A DNA stretch of 64,000 nucleotides from Antiquaquibacter metalliresistens (GCF_029211225.1 NZ_JARGEM010000001.1:62001-126000), one strand, 5' to 3'; counted from the first letter of the stretch, positions 51,749 to 60,405 are shown. The notes: generated from the letters alone by a model not told the origin. Translations and numbers: made by a program.

Positions 51749-52549
51749 GTGGCCCAGGAGAAGTGGCTCGTCGACGGCGAGAAGATCATCGACGTGGACA
51801 ACGTCACCAAGCTCAAGGTCGGCCTCGTCGCCGGTCAGGTGAACGTCATCGGTCATGACGAGAGCTATGCGCGCGTCGAGGTGCACTCGGTCAAGGGCAA
51901 GGACCTGCTCGTGCAGGTGGTCGGCGACACCCTCGTGGTCGACCACGCCCAGTGGAGCTGGGACAACTTCATCGAGGTCTTCAAGTCGTTCCGCGGCAGT
52001 GCCCGAGCGGATGTCACGATCACGGTGCCGCGCGACATCGCGCTGAAGTTCGGCGTCGTCTCCGCAACCGCGCTCATCACCGGCCTCACCGCGGAGGCAT
52101 CGGTCAGCTCCGTCAGCGGCGATGTCGTCGTCGACGGCCTCTACGGCGACCTGCAACTGAACACCGTCAGCGGAGAGCTGTCGGTGCGAAACCACTACGG
52201 CCAGATCAACGCCCACTCGATCAGCGGCGACATCACGAGCTCGGGCGAGCTCATGCGATTCGCGGGCGACACGGTCTCCGGCGACGTGTTCCTCGATGTG
52301 CGGGGCGTGCCCGACGAGGTGCGGGTCAACACGGTCAGCGGGGCCATCACGGTGCGGCTCGAGAGCGAGGTTCCCGCGCAGTACAAGATCAACACCGTCA
52401 GCGGGCGACTGCAACTCGACAACGCGGAGATCACCGGCGTGCGCGGGGCGTACACCGGCAAGTACGGCACCCTCGACCAGCGTTGGCTCGAGTTCAAGGC
52501 CAACACCGTCTCCGGCAACATCTCCGTGCTGCACCAGGTGTCGGCGTGA
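51749..52549 (+). CDS. DUF4097 beta-strand-repeat protein
   Basis: A 266-residue protein made of repeated short beta strands with the recurring unit xxNTVSGxxxVxx (for example LQLNTVSGELSV, VRVNTVSGAITV, YKINTVSGRLQL). This is the DUF4097 right-handed beta-helix family, often encoded with PadR or PspC genes and linked to envelope stress. There is no signal peptide or membrane helix, so it stays in the cytoplasm. The GTG start is preceded by AAGGGAG at 7 nt. It overlaps padR by 4 bp. Confidence 0.85.
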   Translation: MAQEKWLVDGEKIIDVDNVTKLKVGLVAGQVNVIGHDESYARVEVHSVKGKDLLVQVVGDTLVVDHAQWSWDNFIEVFKSFRGSARADVTITVPRDIALKFGVVSATALITGLTAEASVSSVSGDVVVDGLYGDLQLNTVSGELSVRNHYGQINAHSISGDITSSGELMRFAGDTVSGDVFLDVRGVPDEVRVNTVSGAITVRLESEVPAQYKINTVSGRLQLDNAEITGVRGAYTGKYGTLDQRWLEFKANTVSGNISVLHQVSA

Positions 52550-53178
52550 CTCCGCCGGTCTTCGCCCACGGTCACCTGCGGCTCTACCTGCTGAGTCTGC
52601 TCGCGGCATCCGACACCGGCATGCATGGTTACGAACTCATCCAGGCGCTCGGCGACCGGTTCGGCGGCACGTACGTGCCGAGCGCCGGCACCATCTACCC
52701 GCGACTGGCCAAGCTCGAGTCCGAGGGCCTGGTCACCAAGGTCGCCGACGGCCGCAAGACCGTCTACGCGATCACGGATGCCGGTCGCGCCGAACTCACG
52801 GCACGCGAGTCCGAGCTCGACGACATCGAGAGCGACGTCACCGACTCGGTGCGCCGACTCGCCGACGAGGTGCGGGCATCCGTCAATGACGCCATGCGCA
52901 CGCTGCGCGCGGACCTCGCCGCGGCCGCACGCGAGGCGCGCAGCGAAGCCAGACAGGCGGGGCGTTCCGCGCGGGCGGAGCAGACGAGCGATGCGACCTC
53001 GAGTCGCCTGCAGCTGCAGGCCGCCGAGGCGGCGCTGCACGAGTTCCGCGACGCGCTGCGCTCGGAGCTGCGCCAGCACGTCGCGCGCGGCAACGAGCTC
53101 GGGGATGACACGGTGCAGGCGCTGCGCGACGGCCTCGCGGCCCTGCGCACCGACGTGACGGCCCGGCTGCACCGCTAG
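52546..53178 (+). CDS. PadR-family regulator with long C-terminal helix
   Basis: A 210-residue regulator. The winged helix covers residues about 10-85 (LRLYLLSLLAASDTGMHGYE, VPSAGTIYPRLAKLESEGLV). The remaining 120 residues are strongly helical with many Ala, Arg and Glu, a longer C-terminal domain than the short PadR-s1 type. It starts with GTG inside the DUF4097 stop. It should bind the CGCGAT repeats in front of the operon. Confidence 0.9.
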   Translation: MTPPVFAHGHLRLYLLSLLAASDTGMHGYELIQALGDRFGGTYVPSAGTIYPRLAKLESEGLVTKVADGRKTVYAITDAGRAELTARESELDDIESDVTDSVRRLADEVRASVNDAMRTLRADLAAAAREARSEARQAGRSARAEQTSDATSSRLQLQAAEAALHEFRDALRSELRQHVARGNELGDDTVQALRDGLAALRTDVTARLHR

Positions 53179-53222
53179 TCGAATGGGCAGCGGTACCCAT
53201 TCGCAACGGGTGCCGACGCCGC

Positions 53223-53228
53223 TACCGT
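53223..53228 (+). promoter_or_regulatory. Leaderless -10 element (TACCGT) of the WXG-like gene
   Basis: TACCGT ends 6 nt before the ATG at 53235; there is no ribosome site. Confidence 0.45.
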
Positions 53229-53234
53229 TTGACC

Positions 53235-53507
53235 ATGACGGATCTTCAGGTCGCGGGCGACTTCATGGACGAGCTCGCCACGAAGCTCTCCGAGCTCGCC
53301 GGACTCGTCGACCCGCGCGTGGACGGGATCGTGGACTACACGGTCACCGGCTCCGCGACCGTCGAGATGGCCGCGGAGACCGCCCAGGCATCCCAGCGGG
53401 CCCGCGCCACGCAAGTGAGCGCCAACCTGCTCGCCCTCTCGCAGCACGCGAGCGCCGCCCGCATTCAGATGGATGCCGTCGACGAGTCGCTCGCCACGGG
53501 CGGTTGA
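53235..53507 (+). CDS. Small helical protein, possible WXG100-like partner
   Basis: A 90-residue helical protein (DLQVAGDFMDELATKLSELA, then TAQASQRARATQVSANLLAL). Size, helix content and position before a large WXG-bearing protein resemble ESX/type VII secreted partners and their relatives, but no WXG motif is present, so the class is a guess. The ATG at 53235 is preferred over TTG at 53229. It is followed after 2 nt by the next gene. Confidence 0.6.
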   Translation: MTDLQVAGDFMDELATKLSELAGLVDPRVDGIVDYTVTGSATVEMAAETAQASQRARATQVSANLLALSQHASAARIQMDAVDESLATGG

Positions 53508-53509
53508 CC

Positions 53510-55285
53510 GTGCGCTGGACTCAGGAGGATCCGGGGGTCGGCGACCCGGGGATGCTGCACGGCGTCGCCCGGGTACGCGGCGCGCTCGCCACCGAGCTCG
53601 ACCTCGTGGTCGTGCGCCTCGACGCGCTCGCGACCCAACTGCCCGAGGCCTGGCAGGGCACCTCGGGGGCCGCTCACCTCGGGCAGTACTCGCTCATGCG
53701 CGCCGACCTGGATGCGCTCGCCTCCTCCTATCGCGCACAGCAGGCCGCGATCGAGACCTACGCGACGGCGCTCGACCGCATCCAAGCGGCGGCGGCACCC
53801 GTAGTCACCGGCATCCGCGGACTCGAGGAGGAGTTGCCGCGCCTGCGCCTGCTCCGCCGCAACCTGAACGTGCCCATCCCCACGCCGCGCGAGTTTTCGG
53901 AGGTACTCGTCGCCGCGCTCGACCCGTGGGACGCCTACACGATCGCGGACTACAGCTACGCACTCCGTCTCGACCAGCAGATCCGCGAGTACCAGGCCGA
54001 GCTCGGCCGCCTGGTCGCCGCCCGCGGCGGCATCGTCGAAGACCGGCGTGCCGCGGATGCCGCCGCGACATCCGCGCTCGGCTCGCGCGCCGCGGTGGGG
54101 GCGCTGACCGCGGACACCATCCGCGATTCGCGCACCTGGGATCGGGACGAACTGATGCGACAGCTCTCGACCATGACGGCGTCGGAGCGGGCGCTGCTGC
54201 TCGCGCAGCACCCGGAGCTCTTCGCGCTGCTCACCGCCGACAACGACGACCCCGACAACATGCTCGCGGTCGCGGCGGTGTGGGGCAGCATCGGACCGGC
54301 GGGCGGCGCGCTGCTCGCGAAGACCTACCCGCAGCTCGTCGGCAACCTCGAGGGCGCCGCCTACCGCGACCGCGCGAGCGCGAACACGACGATGATCACC
54401 GCGGAGCGCAGCGCACTCAAGGCCTACGTGCGTGAGCATCCCGACGATCAGGACGCGGTCGAGCGGTTGAAGGCGATCGACGCGATCCTCACCACCCTCG
54501 GCACCGGCACGGGCACCCCGCCGCGCTCGCTCATCAGCCTCGACCTGGGCGATCCGGTGCTGGCCGCGATCTCGTTCGGCGACGTCGACACCGCCGACAT
54601 CACCTCGTTCCTCGTACCCGGCATGAACACGACGGCCGCATCGATGCCCGACTGGGGCGGCTCGGCCCTCGACTTCTACAACGAGCAACTGCTGGTGATG
54701 CGGGAGGCCGGTCTCACCGGAACCATCGCGACGATCGCCTGGATCGGCTACGAGACGCCGACCGAGCTCACAGTGAAGGACGCCGATCTCGCGATCGCCG
54801 GTGCGGCCCGTCTCGGCCAGGCCCTCGACGGGTTCAACGCCGCGACCCTCTTCACCAATCAGAGCGCCCAGCTCAACGTGTTCGCCCACTCCTACGGTTC
54901 GACGACGGCCATGTACACGCTCAAGGAGGATCACGGGGTCGACACCTTCGCGGCCTTCGGATCGGCGGGCTGGATCGTCGACGACCGGGTGCTGCACGGC
55001 GATGACGGCAGCGGCGACCCGTTCTACGTGGTCGGCGACGGCGGGTTCTGGTACACGGATGCCCCGCTCGACTTCGTCAACGACATCGGCGTCGGGCTCA
55101 GCCAGTTCAGCGCGAACCCCCGGCTCATGCCCGACGTGCTGCCGGGCACGCAGGAGTTCGGCAGCGACGGCGGCGACGACTTCGAGGCCTCCTACCACCA
55201 CGGCGACTACCTGCGCGTGGGCACCGAGGCGTTGCGCAACATGGCCATCCTGGCCGCTGGGCGTCCGGACTTGCTGATTGAATAG
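53510..55285 (+). CDS. DUF1023 alpha/beta hydrolase with N-terminal WXG-like helical domain
   Basis: A 591-residue protein. The N-terminal 150 residues are helical with a WQG turn (W48) as in WXG100-superfamily domains. A DUF1023 hydrolase domain occupies the C-terminal half: the elbow NVFAHSYGSTTAMYTL places the nucleophile at S461, and an HHGDY near the end could carry the catalytic histidine. Such fusions are known around actinobacterial ESX-type systems and are thought to be secreted or surface enzymes. The start may be GTG 53510 or TTG 53504. No ESX machinery gene is nearby. Confidence 0.82.
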   Translation: MRWTQEDPGVGDPGMLHGVARVRGALATELDLVVVRLDALATQLPEAWQGTSGAAHLGQYSLMRADLDALASSYRAQQAAIETYATALDRIQAAAAPVVTGIRGLEEELPRLRLLRRNLNVPIPTPREFSEVLVAALDPWDAYTIADYSYALRLDQQIREYQAELGRLVAARGGIVEDRRAADAAATSALGSRAAVGALTADTIRDSRTWDRDELMRQLSTMTASERALLLAQHPELFALLTADNDDPDNMLAVAAVWGSIGPAGGALLAKTYPQLVGNLEGAAYRDRASANTTMITAERSALKAYVREHPDDQDAVERLKAIDAILTTLGTGTGTPPRSLISLDLGDPVLAAISFGDVDTADITSFLVPGMNTTAASMPDWGGSALDFYNEQLLVMREAGLTGTIATIAWIGYETPTELTVKDADLAIAGAARLGQALDGFNAATLFTNQSAQLNVFAHSYGSTTAMYTLKEDHGVDTFAAFGSAGWIVDDRVLHGDDGSGDPFYVVGDGGFWYTDAPLDFVNDIGVGLSQFSANPRLMPDVLPGTQEFGSDGGDDFEASYHHGDYLRVGTEALRNMAILAAGRPDLLIE

Positions 55286-55289
55286 CGCG

Positions 55290-55775
55290 ATGAGCACACG
55301 GGGGGTGGCGCTGCTGGCGATCGGGGCGCTGCTGCTGACCGGATGCTCGACGGGCGGATCGGAGAACACGATGACTCCCCAGGAGGCGCAGGCGGAACTG
55401 CTCGCCCTGCTCGACGAGACCCAGGAGGCGGTCGGCGGTCAGTGGCAGGTGGACGACGATGACACTCCGCTGCAGTGCGTTCTGCCGTCGGGCGAGACCG
55501 GCGTGACGTTCTCCGGCTATCGCCGCTCATCGCAACCCGTCGAGGGGGGTGCCGACGCTGTCGCGGAGTTCTGGGAGTCCAAGGGCTTCACCGTCGAGCC
55601 GCGGCCCGAGCTGGCCGGGCTCGACGACGTCTTCGTGCGCTTTCCCGGCGAGCCGGACCGCTACCTGCACTTCGCGATCGGCGACAACGTGATGGCGCTC
55701 GAGGGCTGGGGCCGCTGCGTTCCCGGCAACGCCCTCGATGAGATCGAGCGCATCCAGCGGGAATCGGCCGACTAG
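55290..55775 (+). CDS. Small secreted lipoprotein
   Basis: A 161-residue protein with a signal peptide and lipobox LLLTGC, hence anchored outside. The mature part is acidic with two cysteines that could pair. No family was recognised. It starts 4 nt after the DUF1023 gene and belongs to the same operon. A TTG at 55278 is a weaker start. Its last four bases (CTAG) overlap the stop of the convergent gene. Confidence 0.75.
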   Translation: MSTRGVALLAIGALLLTGCSTGGSENTMTPQEAQAELLALLDETQEAVGGQWQVDDDDTPLQCVLPSGETGVTFSGYRRSSQPVEGGADAVAEFWESKGFTVEPRPELAGLDDVFVRFPGEPDRYLHFAIGDNVMALEGWGRCVPGNALDEIERIQRESAD

Positions 55776-56407
55776 AACCCCACCGGGATGTAGACGTCCT
55801 GCACACGGTCGCCGAGCGCCGTGTGATCGTTGCGCGTGTAGATGCCGCAGGCCTGCTCGCGGCAGTCGAAGCCCTCGCCGACGGGGTCGCCGACCTCGAT
55901 GTACGCGGTGAACGTGCCGGTCGTGATGTCGTCGTAGCTTCTGGCGCCGAACAGCTTCCACGCCCAGTCGTCGTTGATCCAGTTGCTGGGGGCGAACTCC
56001 ACCGCCCCCACGGTGGACTGCGTGGACTCCTGCTCGGGCACGCCGCCGATGCACGGCCCGGGCTTGGTGGCCGGGTCATCCGGGATGACGCAGATCGCCA
56101 CGTAGATGCCCTGCGTCGCGTCGTACCCGGTTCCGCTCACGACCAGGCGCTCACCGACCTCGAGCGTCGAAGTGTCGACCTCCCCGCCCGGCTCGACCGG
56201 ATGCACGGACAGCACGCGCGTGCGACCGTCGTCACCCTCGGCCGTCACGGACAGCGGCCATTGCTCGCCGGTGGACTCCTGGTTGGAGAGCCCCGCGTTC
56301 TGGTGGGTGAGGATCGGCACCACGAGGATCGCGACCGGCACGAGCAGCACCACGATCACGGCCCCGACGATCCAGGGCCAACGGCGGCGGCGGCGGGTGG
56401 CGGGCAT
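55772..56407 (-). CDS. Membrane-anchored protein with neocarzinostatin-like domain
   Basis: A 211-residue protein with a basic N-terminus (RRRRRWPW), one membrane span (about residues 12-33) and an external domain. The domain pattern VSGTGYDATQGIYVAICV, a CIGG cysteine and the end ACGIYTRNDHTALGDRVQDVY resembles the neocarzinostatin-fold (Ig-like) proteins of actinobacteria, although the antibiotic-binding role is not implied. The ATG follows TAGAAT by 6 nt. It ends against the preceding lipoprotein gene with a shared CTAG. Confidence 0.7.
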   Translation of the reverse strand: MPATRRRRRWPWIVGAVIVVLLVPVAILVVPILTHQNAGLSNQESTGEQWPLSVTAEGDDGRTRVLSVHPVEPGGEVDTSTLEVGERLVVSGTGYDATQGIYVAICVIPDDPATKPGPCIGGVPEQESTQSTVGAVEFAPSNWINDDWAWKLFGARSYDDITTGTFTAYIEVGDPVGEGFDCREQACGIYTRNDHTALGDRVQDVYIPVGF

Positions 56408-56413
56408 GGGGGA

Positions 56414-56419
56414 ATTCTA
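56414..56419 (-). promoter_or_regulatory. Leaderless -10 element (TAGAAT) of the neocarzinostatin-like gene
   Basis: TAGAAT on the minus strand ends 6 nt before the ATG at 56407. Confidence 0.5.
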
Positions 56420-56423
56420 GGCC

Positions 56424-56435
56424 GCAAGTGCTTGC
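56424..56435. promoter_or_regulatory. Palindrome GCAAGTGCTTGC between divergent promoters
   Basis: Perfect 5-bp arms with a TG centre lie between the -10 elements of the two divergent genes, in reach of both -35 regions. Confidence 0.4.
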
Positions 56436-56456
56436 TCACACGCTCCGCGGCAGGAG

Positions 56457-56462
56457 TAGGCT
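56457..56462 (+). promoter_or_regulatory. Leaderless -10 element (TAGGCT) of the KimA-like gene
   Basis: TAGGCT ends 8 nt before the GTG at 56471. A CAGGAG just before it would be upstream of the transcript and so is not a ribosome site. Confidence 0.4.
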
Positions 56463-56470
56463 CGCCCCTC

Positions 56471-58498
56471 GTGACGGAAGTAGGACGCTCCCCGAAGCGA
56501 TGGCTCATCGGTGAGCCGCTGCCCTCGGACAAGCTCGAGGGCCAGCTGCTGCCCAAGCACCTCGCGCTGCCGATCTTCGCGAGCGACCCGCTCTCGTCCG
56601 TGGCCTACGCGCCGCAGGAGCTGCTGATGATCCTGCTCATCGGCGGGCTCGCCTTCCTCTCGTTCGCGCCCTGGGTCGCGGCCGCGGTCGTCGTGCTGCT
56701 CATCGTGGTGGTGCTCTCCTACCGCCAGCTCATCAAGGCCTATCCGAGCGGCGGGGGCGACTACGAGGTCGCCTCGAAGAACCTGGGCGAGAAGGCCGGC
56801 CTCGTGGTCGCCTCCGCGCTGCTCGTGGACTACGTGCTCACGGTGGCCGTATCGGTCGCCTCGGGCGTGGACAACATCATCTCCGCGATCCCGGAGCTCA
56901 ATCCGTTCCGCATCGAGATCGCGGTCGGCTTCATCGTGCTGCTGGCCGCGATCAACCTGCGCGGGGTGCGGGAATCGAGCAAGGCCTTCGCGATCCCGAC
57001 CTACCTGTTCATCGGCAGCATCGCCGTGATGGTCATCGTCGGCCTGGCACGCACCTTCGCCGGGGACGCGCCGGTCGCCGAGAGCGCCGAGTACGTCGTG
57101 CAGGCGGAGCAGCTCACGCAGGCGGGCATCATCCTGCTGCTGCTGCGCTCGTTCGCGAGCGGCTGTGCGGCGCTCACCGGCGTGGAGGCGATCTCCAATG
57201 GCGTGCCCGCGTTCCGTCGGCCCAAGATCCAGAACGCGCAGAAGACCCTCGTGGCGATGGGCGCGATCGCCATCACGCTGTTCAGCGGACTCGTCGCCCT
57301 CGGACTCATCACGGGCGTGCACTACGCCGAAGACGCCTGCCACCTCATCGGCTTCGAGAACTGCGAGACCAGCCCGCAGCGCAGCCTCATCGCGCAGATC
57401 GCGGCGGCGACCTTCGGCAACAACTCGATCGCGTTCTACGTGATCCAGGCCACGACCGCGGCCGTGCTGCTGCTGGCGGCCAACACCGCGTTCAACGGAT
57501 TCCCCCTGCTGGGCTCGGTGCTCGCGCAAGACCACTACGCGCCGAAGTCGCTGTCGACGCGCGGGGACCGGCTCATCTTCTCCAACGGGGTCATCGCCCT
57601 CTCCGTGATCGCCGCGGCCATCCTCGTGGTCTACCAGGCCGAGGTCACGGCGCTCATCCAGCTCTACATCATCGGGGTGTTCATCTCCTTCACCCTCGGC
57701 CAGGCGGGCATGGTGCGGCACTGGTGGCGGATGCTCAAGAACGGCTGCGCAGACCGCGGCACCGTCTGGCGATCACTGGTGCTCAACGGCGTCGGCGCGG
57801 CCATGACCGCCAGCGTGCTGATCGTGGTGACGATCACGAAGTTCACCCACGGCGCCTGGCTGGTCTACGTGATCATGCCGGTGCTCTTCGTGCTCATGCT
57901 CGGCGTGCACCGCTACTACCGCGATGTCGACAAGGAGCTCGAGGTCGACGCGACCACCAAGTTCGGTTCGCACGGCGACCACGCGATCGTGCTCGTGGGC
58001 CGCATGCAGAAGCCCATCCTGAAGGCGCTCGACTACGCGATCGCCGCGCGTCACCAATCGATCGAGGCCGTGCACCTGTCGATCGACGACGCCGCGAGCG
58101 AGCAGCTCGAACGCGATTGGGAGGCGCAGAACATCAAGGTGCCGCTGCGCATCATCGCCTCGCCGTACCGGGACATCAGCGTGCCGCTCGCGAACTACAT
58201 CAAGCACCGGCGCGAGGAGTTCGGCCCCGAGGTCGTCACGGTCTACATGCCGCAGTTCATCGTCGGGCACTGGTGGGAGAACTTCCTGCACAATCACAAG
58301 GCACGCCGCATCCGTCACAAGCTCGTGCTCGTGCACGGGGTCGTGATCGCGCTCGTGCCGTGGCTGCTGGACTCCTCGACGCTCATCTACGGTCGCCGCT
58401 CGCGGCCCCTGCCCGGTGAGGATCGCCGCGGCGAGCCCCGCCGTCCGGTGGTGCGCAAGCCGATGCCGCCGGCGAAGCCACCGGCCGGACGACGATGA
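56471..58498 (+). CDS. kimA: KimA-like APC-superfamily potassium importer
   Basis: A 675-residue membrane protein. Twelve helices of the APC fold are followed by a soluble C-terminal region of about 180 residues (from ATTKFGSHGDHAIVLVGRMQ) resembling a universal stress protein-like domain. The opening LPIFASDPLSSVAYAPQE and the later TGVEAISNGVPAFRRPK match KimA (YdaO), a high-affinity potassium symporter controlled by c-di-AMP. The GTG at 56471 is likely read from a leaderless mRNA. The stop overlaps the first fluoride-channel gene by 4 bp. Confidence 0.85.
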   Translation: MTEVGRSPKRWLIGEPLPSDKLEGQLLPKHLALPIFASDPLSSVAYAPQELLMILLIGGLAFLSFAPWVAAAVVVLLIVVVLSYRQLIKAYPSGGGDYEVASKNLGEKAGLVVASALLVDYVLTVAVSVASGVDNIISAIPELNPFRIEIAVGFIVLLAAINLRGVRESSKAFAIPTYLFIGSIAVMVIVGLARTFAGDAPVAESAEYVVQAEQLTQAGIILLLLRSFASGCAALTGVEAISNGVPAFRRPKIQNAQKTLVAMGAIAITLFSGLVALGLITGVHYAEDACHLIGFENCETSPQRSLIAQIAAATFGNNSIAFYVIQATTAAVLLLAANTAFNGFPLLGSVLAQDHYAPKSLSTRGDRLIFSNGVIALSVIAAAILVVYQAEVTALIQLYIIGVFISFTLGQAGMVRHWWRMLKNGCADRGTVWRSLVLNGVGAAMTASVLIVVTITKFTHGAWLVYVIMPVLFVLMLGVHRYYRDVDKELEVDATTKFGSHGDHAIVLVGRMQKPILKALDYAIAARHQSIEAVHLSIDDAASEQLERDWEAQNIKVPLRIIASPYRDISVPLANYIKHRREEFGPEVVTVYMPQFIVGHWWENFLHNHKARRIRHKLVLVHGVVIALVPWLLDSSTLIYGRRSRPLPGEDRRGEPRRPVVRKPMPPAKPPAGRR

Positions 58499-58881
58499 CG
58501 TTGCTCGCGGTGCTGATCGGCGGCGCCGTCGGCACCGCGCTGCGCCTCGGGATCGACGCCCTCCTGCCGCACGGCGACGACGCCTTCCCCTGGGCGACGC
58601 TCGGCATCAACGTGCTCGGCGCCTTCGTGCTCGGTGCGCTCGTCTCATCCGCCTGGGATCGCGCGCCGGCCTGGCTTCGGGCCGGACTCGGCCCTGGACT
58701 CCTGGGCTCCTTCACCACGTTCTCCGCACTCGCCGTCTCCCTGGTGACCCTCGCCGCAGCGGACGAGTGGATGCTCGCCGCGGGCTATCTCGCCGCCTCC
58801 ATCCTGCTCGGCCTCACCGCCGCCGGGCTCGGGCTGCGACTCGGTCGCCGGAGTCCCCTGATCGACGAGGCCGCCGAGTGA
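58495..58881 (+). CDS. crcB: Fluoride channel subunit FluC/CrcB (first)
   Basis: A 128-residue four-helix membrane protein. VLIGGAVGTALRLGIDAL, LGINVLGAFVLGAL and GLLGSFTTFSALAVS are the FluC signatures, including the conserved asparagine and Phe/Ser/Thr of the fluoride pore. The ATG overlaps kimA (ATGA) and the GTG of the next subunit overlaps its stop, so all three genes form one operon. It acts as an exporter of toxic fluoride with its partner. Confidence 0.93.
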   Translation: MTLLAVLIGGAVGTALRLGIDALLPHGDDAFPWATLGINVLGAFVLGALVSSAWDRAPAWLRAGLGPGLLGSFTTFSALAVSLVTLAAADEWMLAAGYLAASILLGLTAAGLGLRLGRRSPLIDEAAE

Positions 58882-59234
58882 GCGCCCTGCTGGCGGCGGT
58901 CGTGGTCGGGGCCCTGGCCGCGGTCGTGCGCTTCGAGGTCACGCGTCGCATCCGGGCGCCCTGGGGTGTGCTCGTGGTCAACGTCGTCGGCTCGGCGATC
59001 GGCGGTGCCGTGGTCGGTCTCGCGGCCCGCGCGGCGCTCGGCGAGGACCTGCGGCTGGTGCTGCTCGGGGGTCTGTGCGGTGGCCTCACCACCTTCAGCA
59101 CGCTGAGCGTGGAGACGATCCAGCTCGTGCAGCAGGGCAGGTGGCGGCCCGCGATCGGCAGCGTCGCCGCCAACCTCGTGCTCGGCATCGGCGCCGCAGC
59201 CGCGGCCTGGGCTCTCGTCGCGCTGACTGCCTGA
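58878..59234 (+). CDS. crcB: Fluoride channel subunit FluC/CrcB (second)
   Basis: A 118-residue four-helix protein related to but clearly different from the first subunit: VVVGALAAVVRFEVT, LVVNVVGSAIGGAVVG and LCGGLTTFSTLSVET. Paired FluC proteins in Gram-positive bacteria form hetero-oligomeric, dual-topology channels. It starts with GTG inside the previous stop. No fluoride riboswitch is visible upstream of the operon. Confidence 0.93.
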   Translation: MSALLAAVVVGALAAVVRFEVTRRIRAPWGVLVVNVVGSAIGGAVVGLAARAALGEDLRLVLLGGLCGGLTTFSTLSVETIQLVQQGRWRPAIGSVAANLVLGIGAAAAAWALVALTA

Positions 59235-59237
59235 TCG

Positions 59238-60398
59238 CTACCGCTTGGGCCATTGCCAGGCCGGGGCGTCGAGCAGCCCCTGATCGACCACGCTCGTCTC
59301 ACCGTTCGACTTGGCCAGTTCGATGCGCGAGGCGCCGGCGGCATCGAGTGCGGCGATGAGTCGCGGAGAGTGCGAGACCACGACCGTCTGCGTGCGCTCG
59401 GCGGCGGCGGCGATGAGCTGGCCGAGCGGCTCGATCAGGTCCGGATGCAGACTCGTCTCCGGCTCGTTGAGCACGAGCAGCGCGGGCGGGCGGGTGCTCA
59501 GGAGCGCGGCGATCCACAGCAGGTAGCGCAGCGTTCCGTCGGAGAGCTCCGCCGCGGCGAGCGGACGCAGCATGCCGGGCTGGCGCATGCCGAGCGAGAA
59601 CCAGCCGTCGGTGCCCGTGATCTCCAGGTGTGCGCCTGGGAAAGCGGCGGAGACGGCGTGGTCCAGTTCGTCGGATCGCCCCTGCTCTCTGATCGTCTGC
59701 AACGCGGCGGCGAGGTCGGAGCCGTCGTGGGCGAGCACCGGGGTGCGCGTGCCGAGCCGGCTCGCGCGGGCCGGTGCGCCGGCATCCGTGCGGAAGTGGT
59801 CGTAGAAGCGCCAGGAGCGCATGCGTTCGCGCAGCTCGAGCAACTCGGGCGTCAGCCTCGGGTCGGCGAACTCGGCGAGCATCGAGTCGAACGGTCGCAG
59901 CCGGTGGTCGTGAGCACGCCAGGCGCCGTCGTCGTCGCGCATGCGCATCGCGGGTCCGTGGCGTTCGGTGAGCGCGGTCGCCGGGCGCAGCACCGCTCCG
60001 CTGAAGACGGCTTCGGCCTTGATCTCGGGATCGAGGCCGAACATCGTCTGGGAGGGGATCGGCAGCCCGAAGTCGATGGCGTAGCCGAACTCGTCGCCGG
60101 AGAACCCCAGCCGCAGCGCAACCGGCGCGGAACGCGCGGTGCCCTGCACCGCGAACTCGCCGGAGGCCACCCGTCGTGCGACGGTCTCGGGCCCCGCCCA
60201 CAGGGTGCTGCGCAGGCCGCCCTCCTGAGCGAGAGCGGCGACGGCACCGCCCATCGAGCAGGCCGCGAGCAGCCGCAGCGCGCGGTACAGGCTCGACTTG
60301 CCGCTGCCGTTGGGACCGGTGACCACGGTGAGCGCGCCGAGGGGAACGACGAGACTGCGCAGGGAGCGGTAGCCCTCCACGGCGAGCGTTCTGATCAC
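59238..60398 (-). CDS. AAA ATPase (RecF/ABC-type, AAA_21)
   Basis: A 386-residue ATPase. Walker A is VTGPNGSGKSSLYRAL near residue 28, and the closing half has LSDGTLRYLLWIAALL, Walker B LLVLNEPETSLHPDLI and the switch VVVSHSPRLI. The insert between them is small, without a long coiled coil. Relatives occur in DNA-repair and in some defence contexts, but no nuclease or TOPRIM partner is adjacent. The GTG at 60398 follows TACGCT by 7 nt. The function is unknown. Confidence 0.82.
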   Translation of the reverse strand: MIRTLAVEGYRSLRSLVVPLGALTVVTGPNGSGKSSLYRALRLLAACSMGGAVAALAQEGGLRSTLWAGPETVARRVASGEFAVQGTARSAPVALRLGFSGDEFGYAIDFGLPIPSQTMFGLDPEIKAEAVFSGAVLRPATALTERHGPAMRMRDDDGAWRAHDHRLRPFDSMLAEFADPRLTPELLELRERMRSWRFYDHFRTDAGAPARASRLGTRTPVLAHDGSDLAAALQTIREQGRSDELDHAVSAAFPGAHLEITGTDGWFSLGMRQPGMLRPLAAAELSDGTLRYLLWIAALLSTRPPALLVLNEPETSLHPDLIEPLGQLIAAAAERTQTVVVSHSPRLIAALDAAGASRIELAKSNGETSVVDQGLLDAPAWQWPKR

Positions 60399-60405
60399 GT
60401 CCTCG

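Noticed and set aside
56408-56470. A c-di-AMP riboswitch upstream of kimA
   Set aside because: Only 63 bp separate the divergent start codons, and kimA appears leaderless, so there is no space for the riboswitch.
58400-58500. A fluoride riboswitch in front of crcB
   Set aside because: The first crcB overlaps the kimA stop codon, and no riboswitch-like pseudoknot can be recognised in the kimA coding end.
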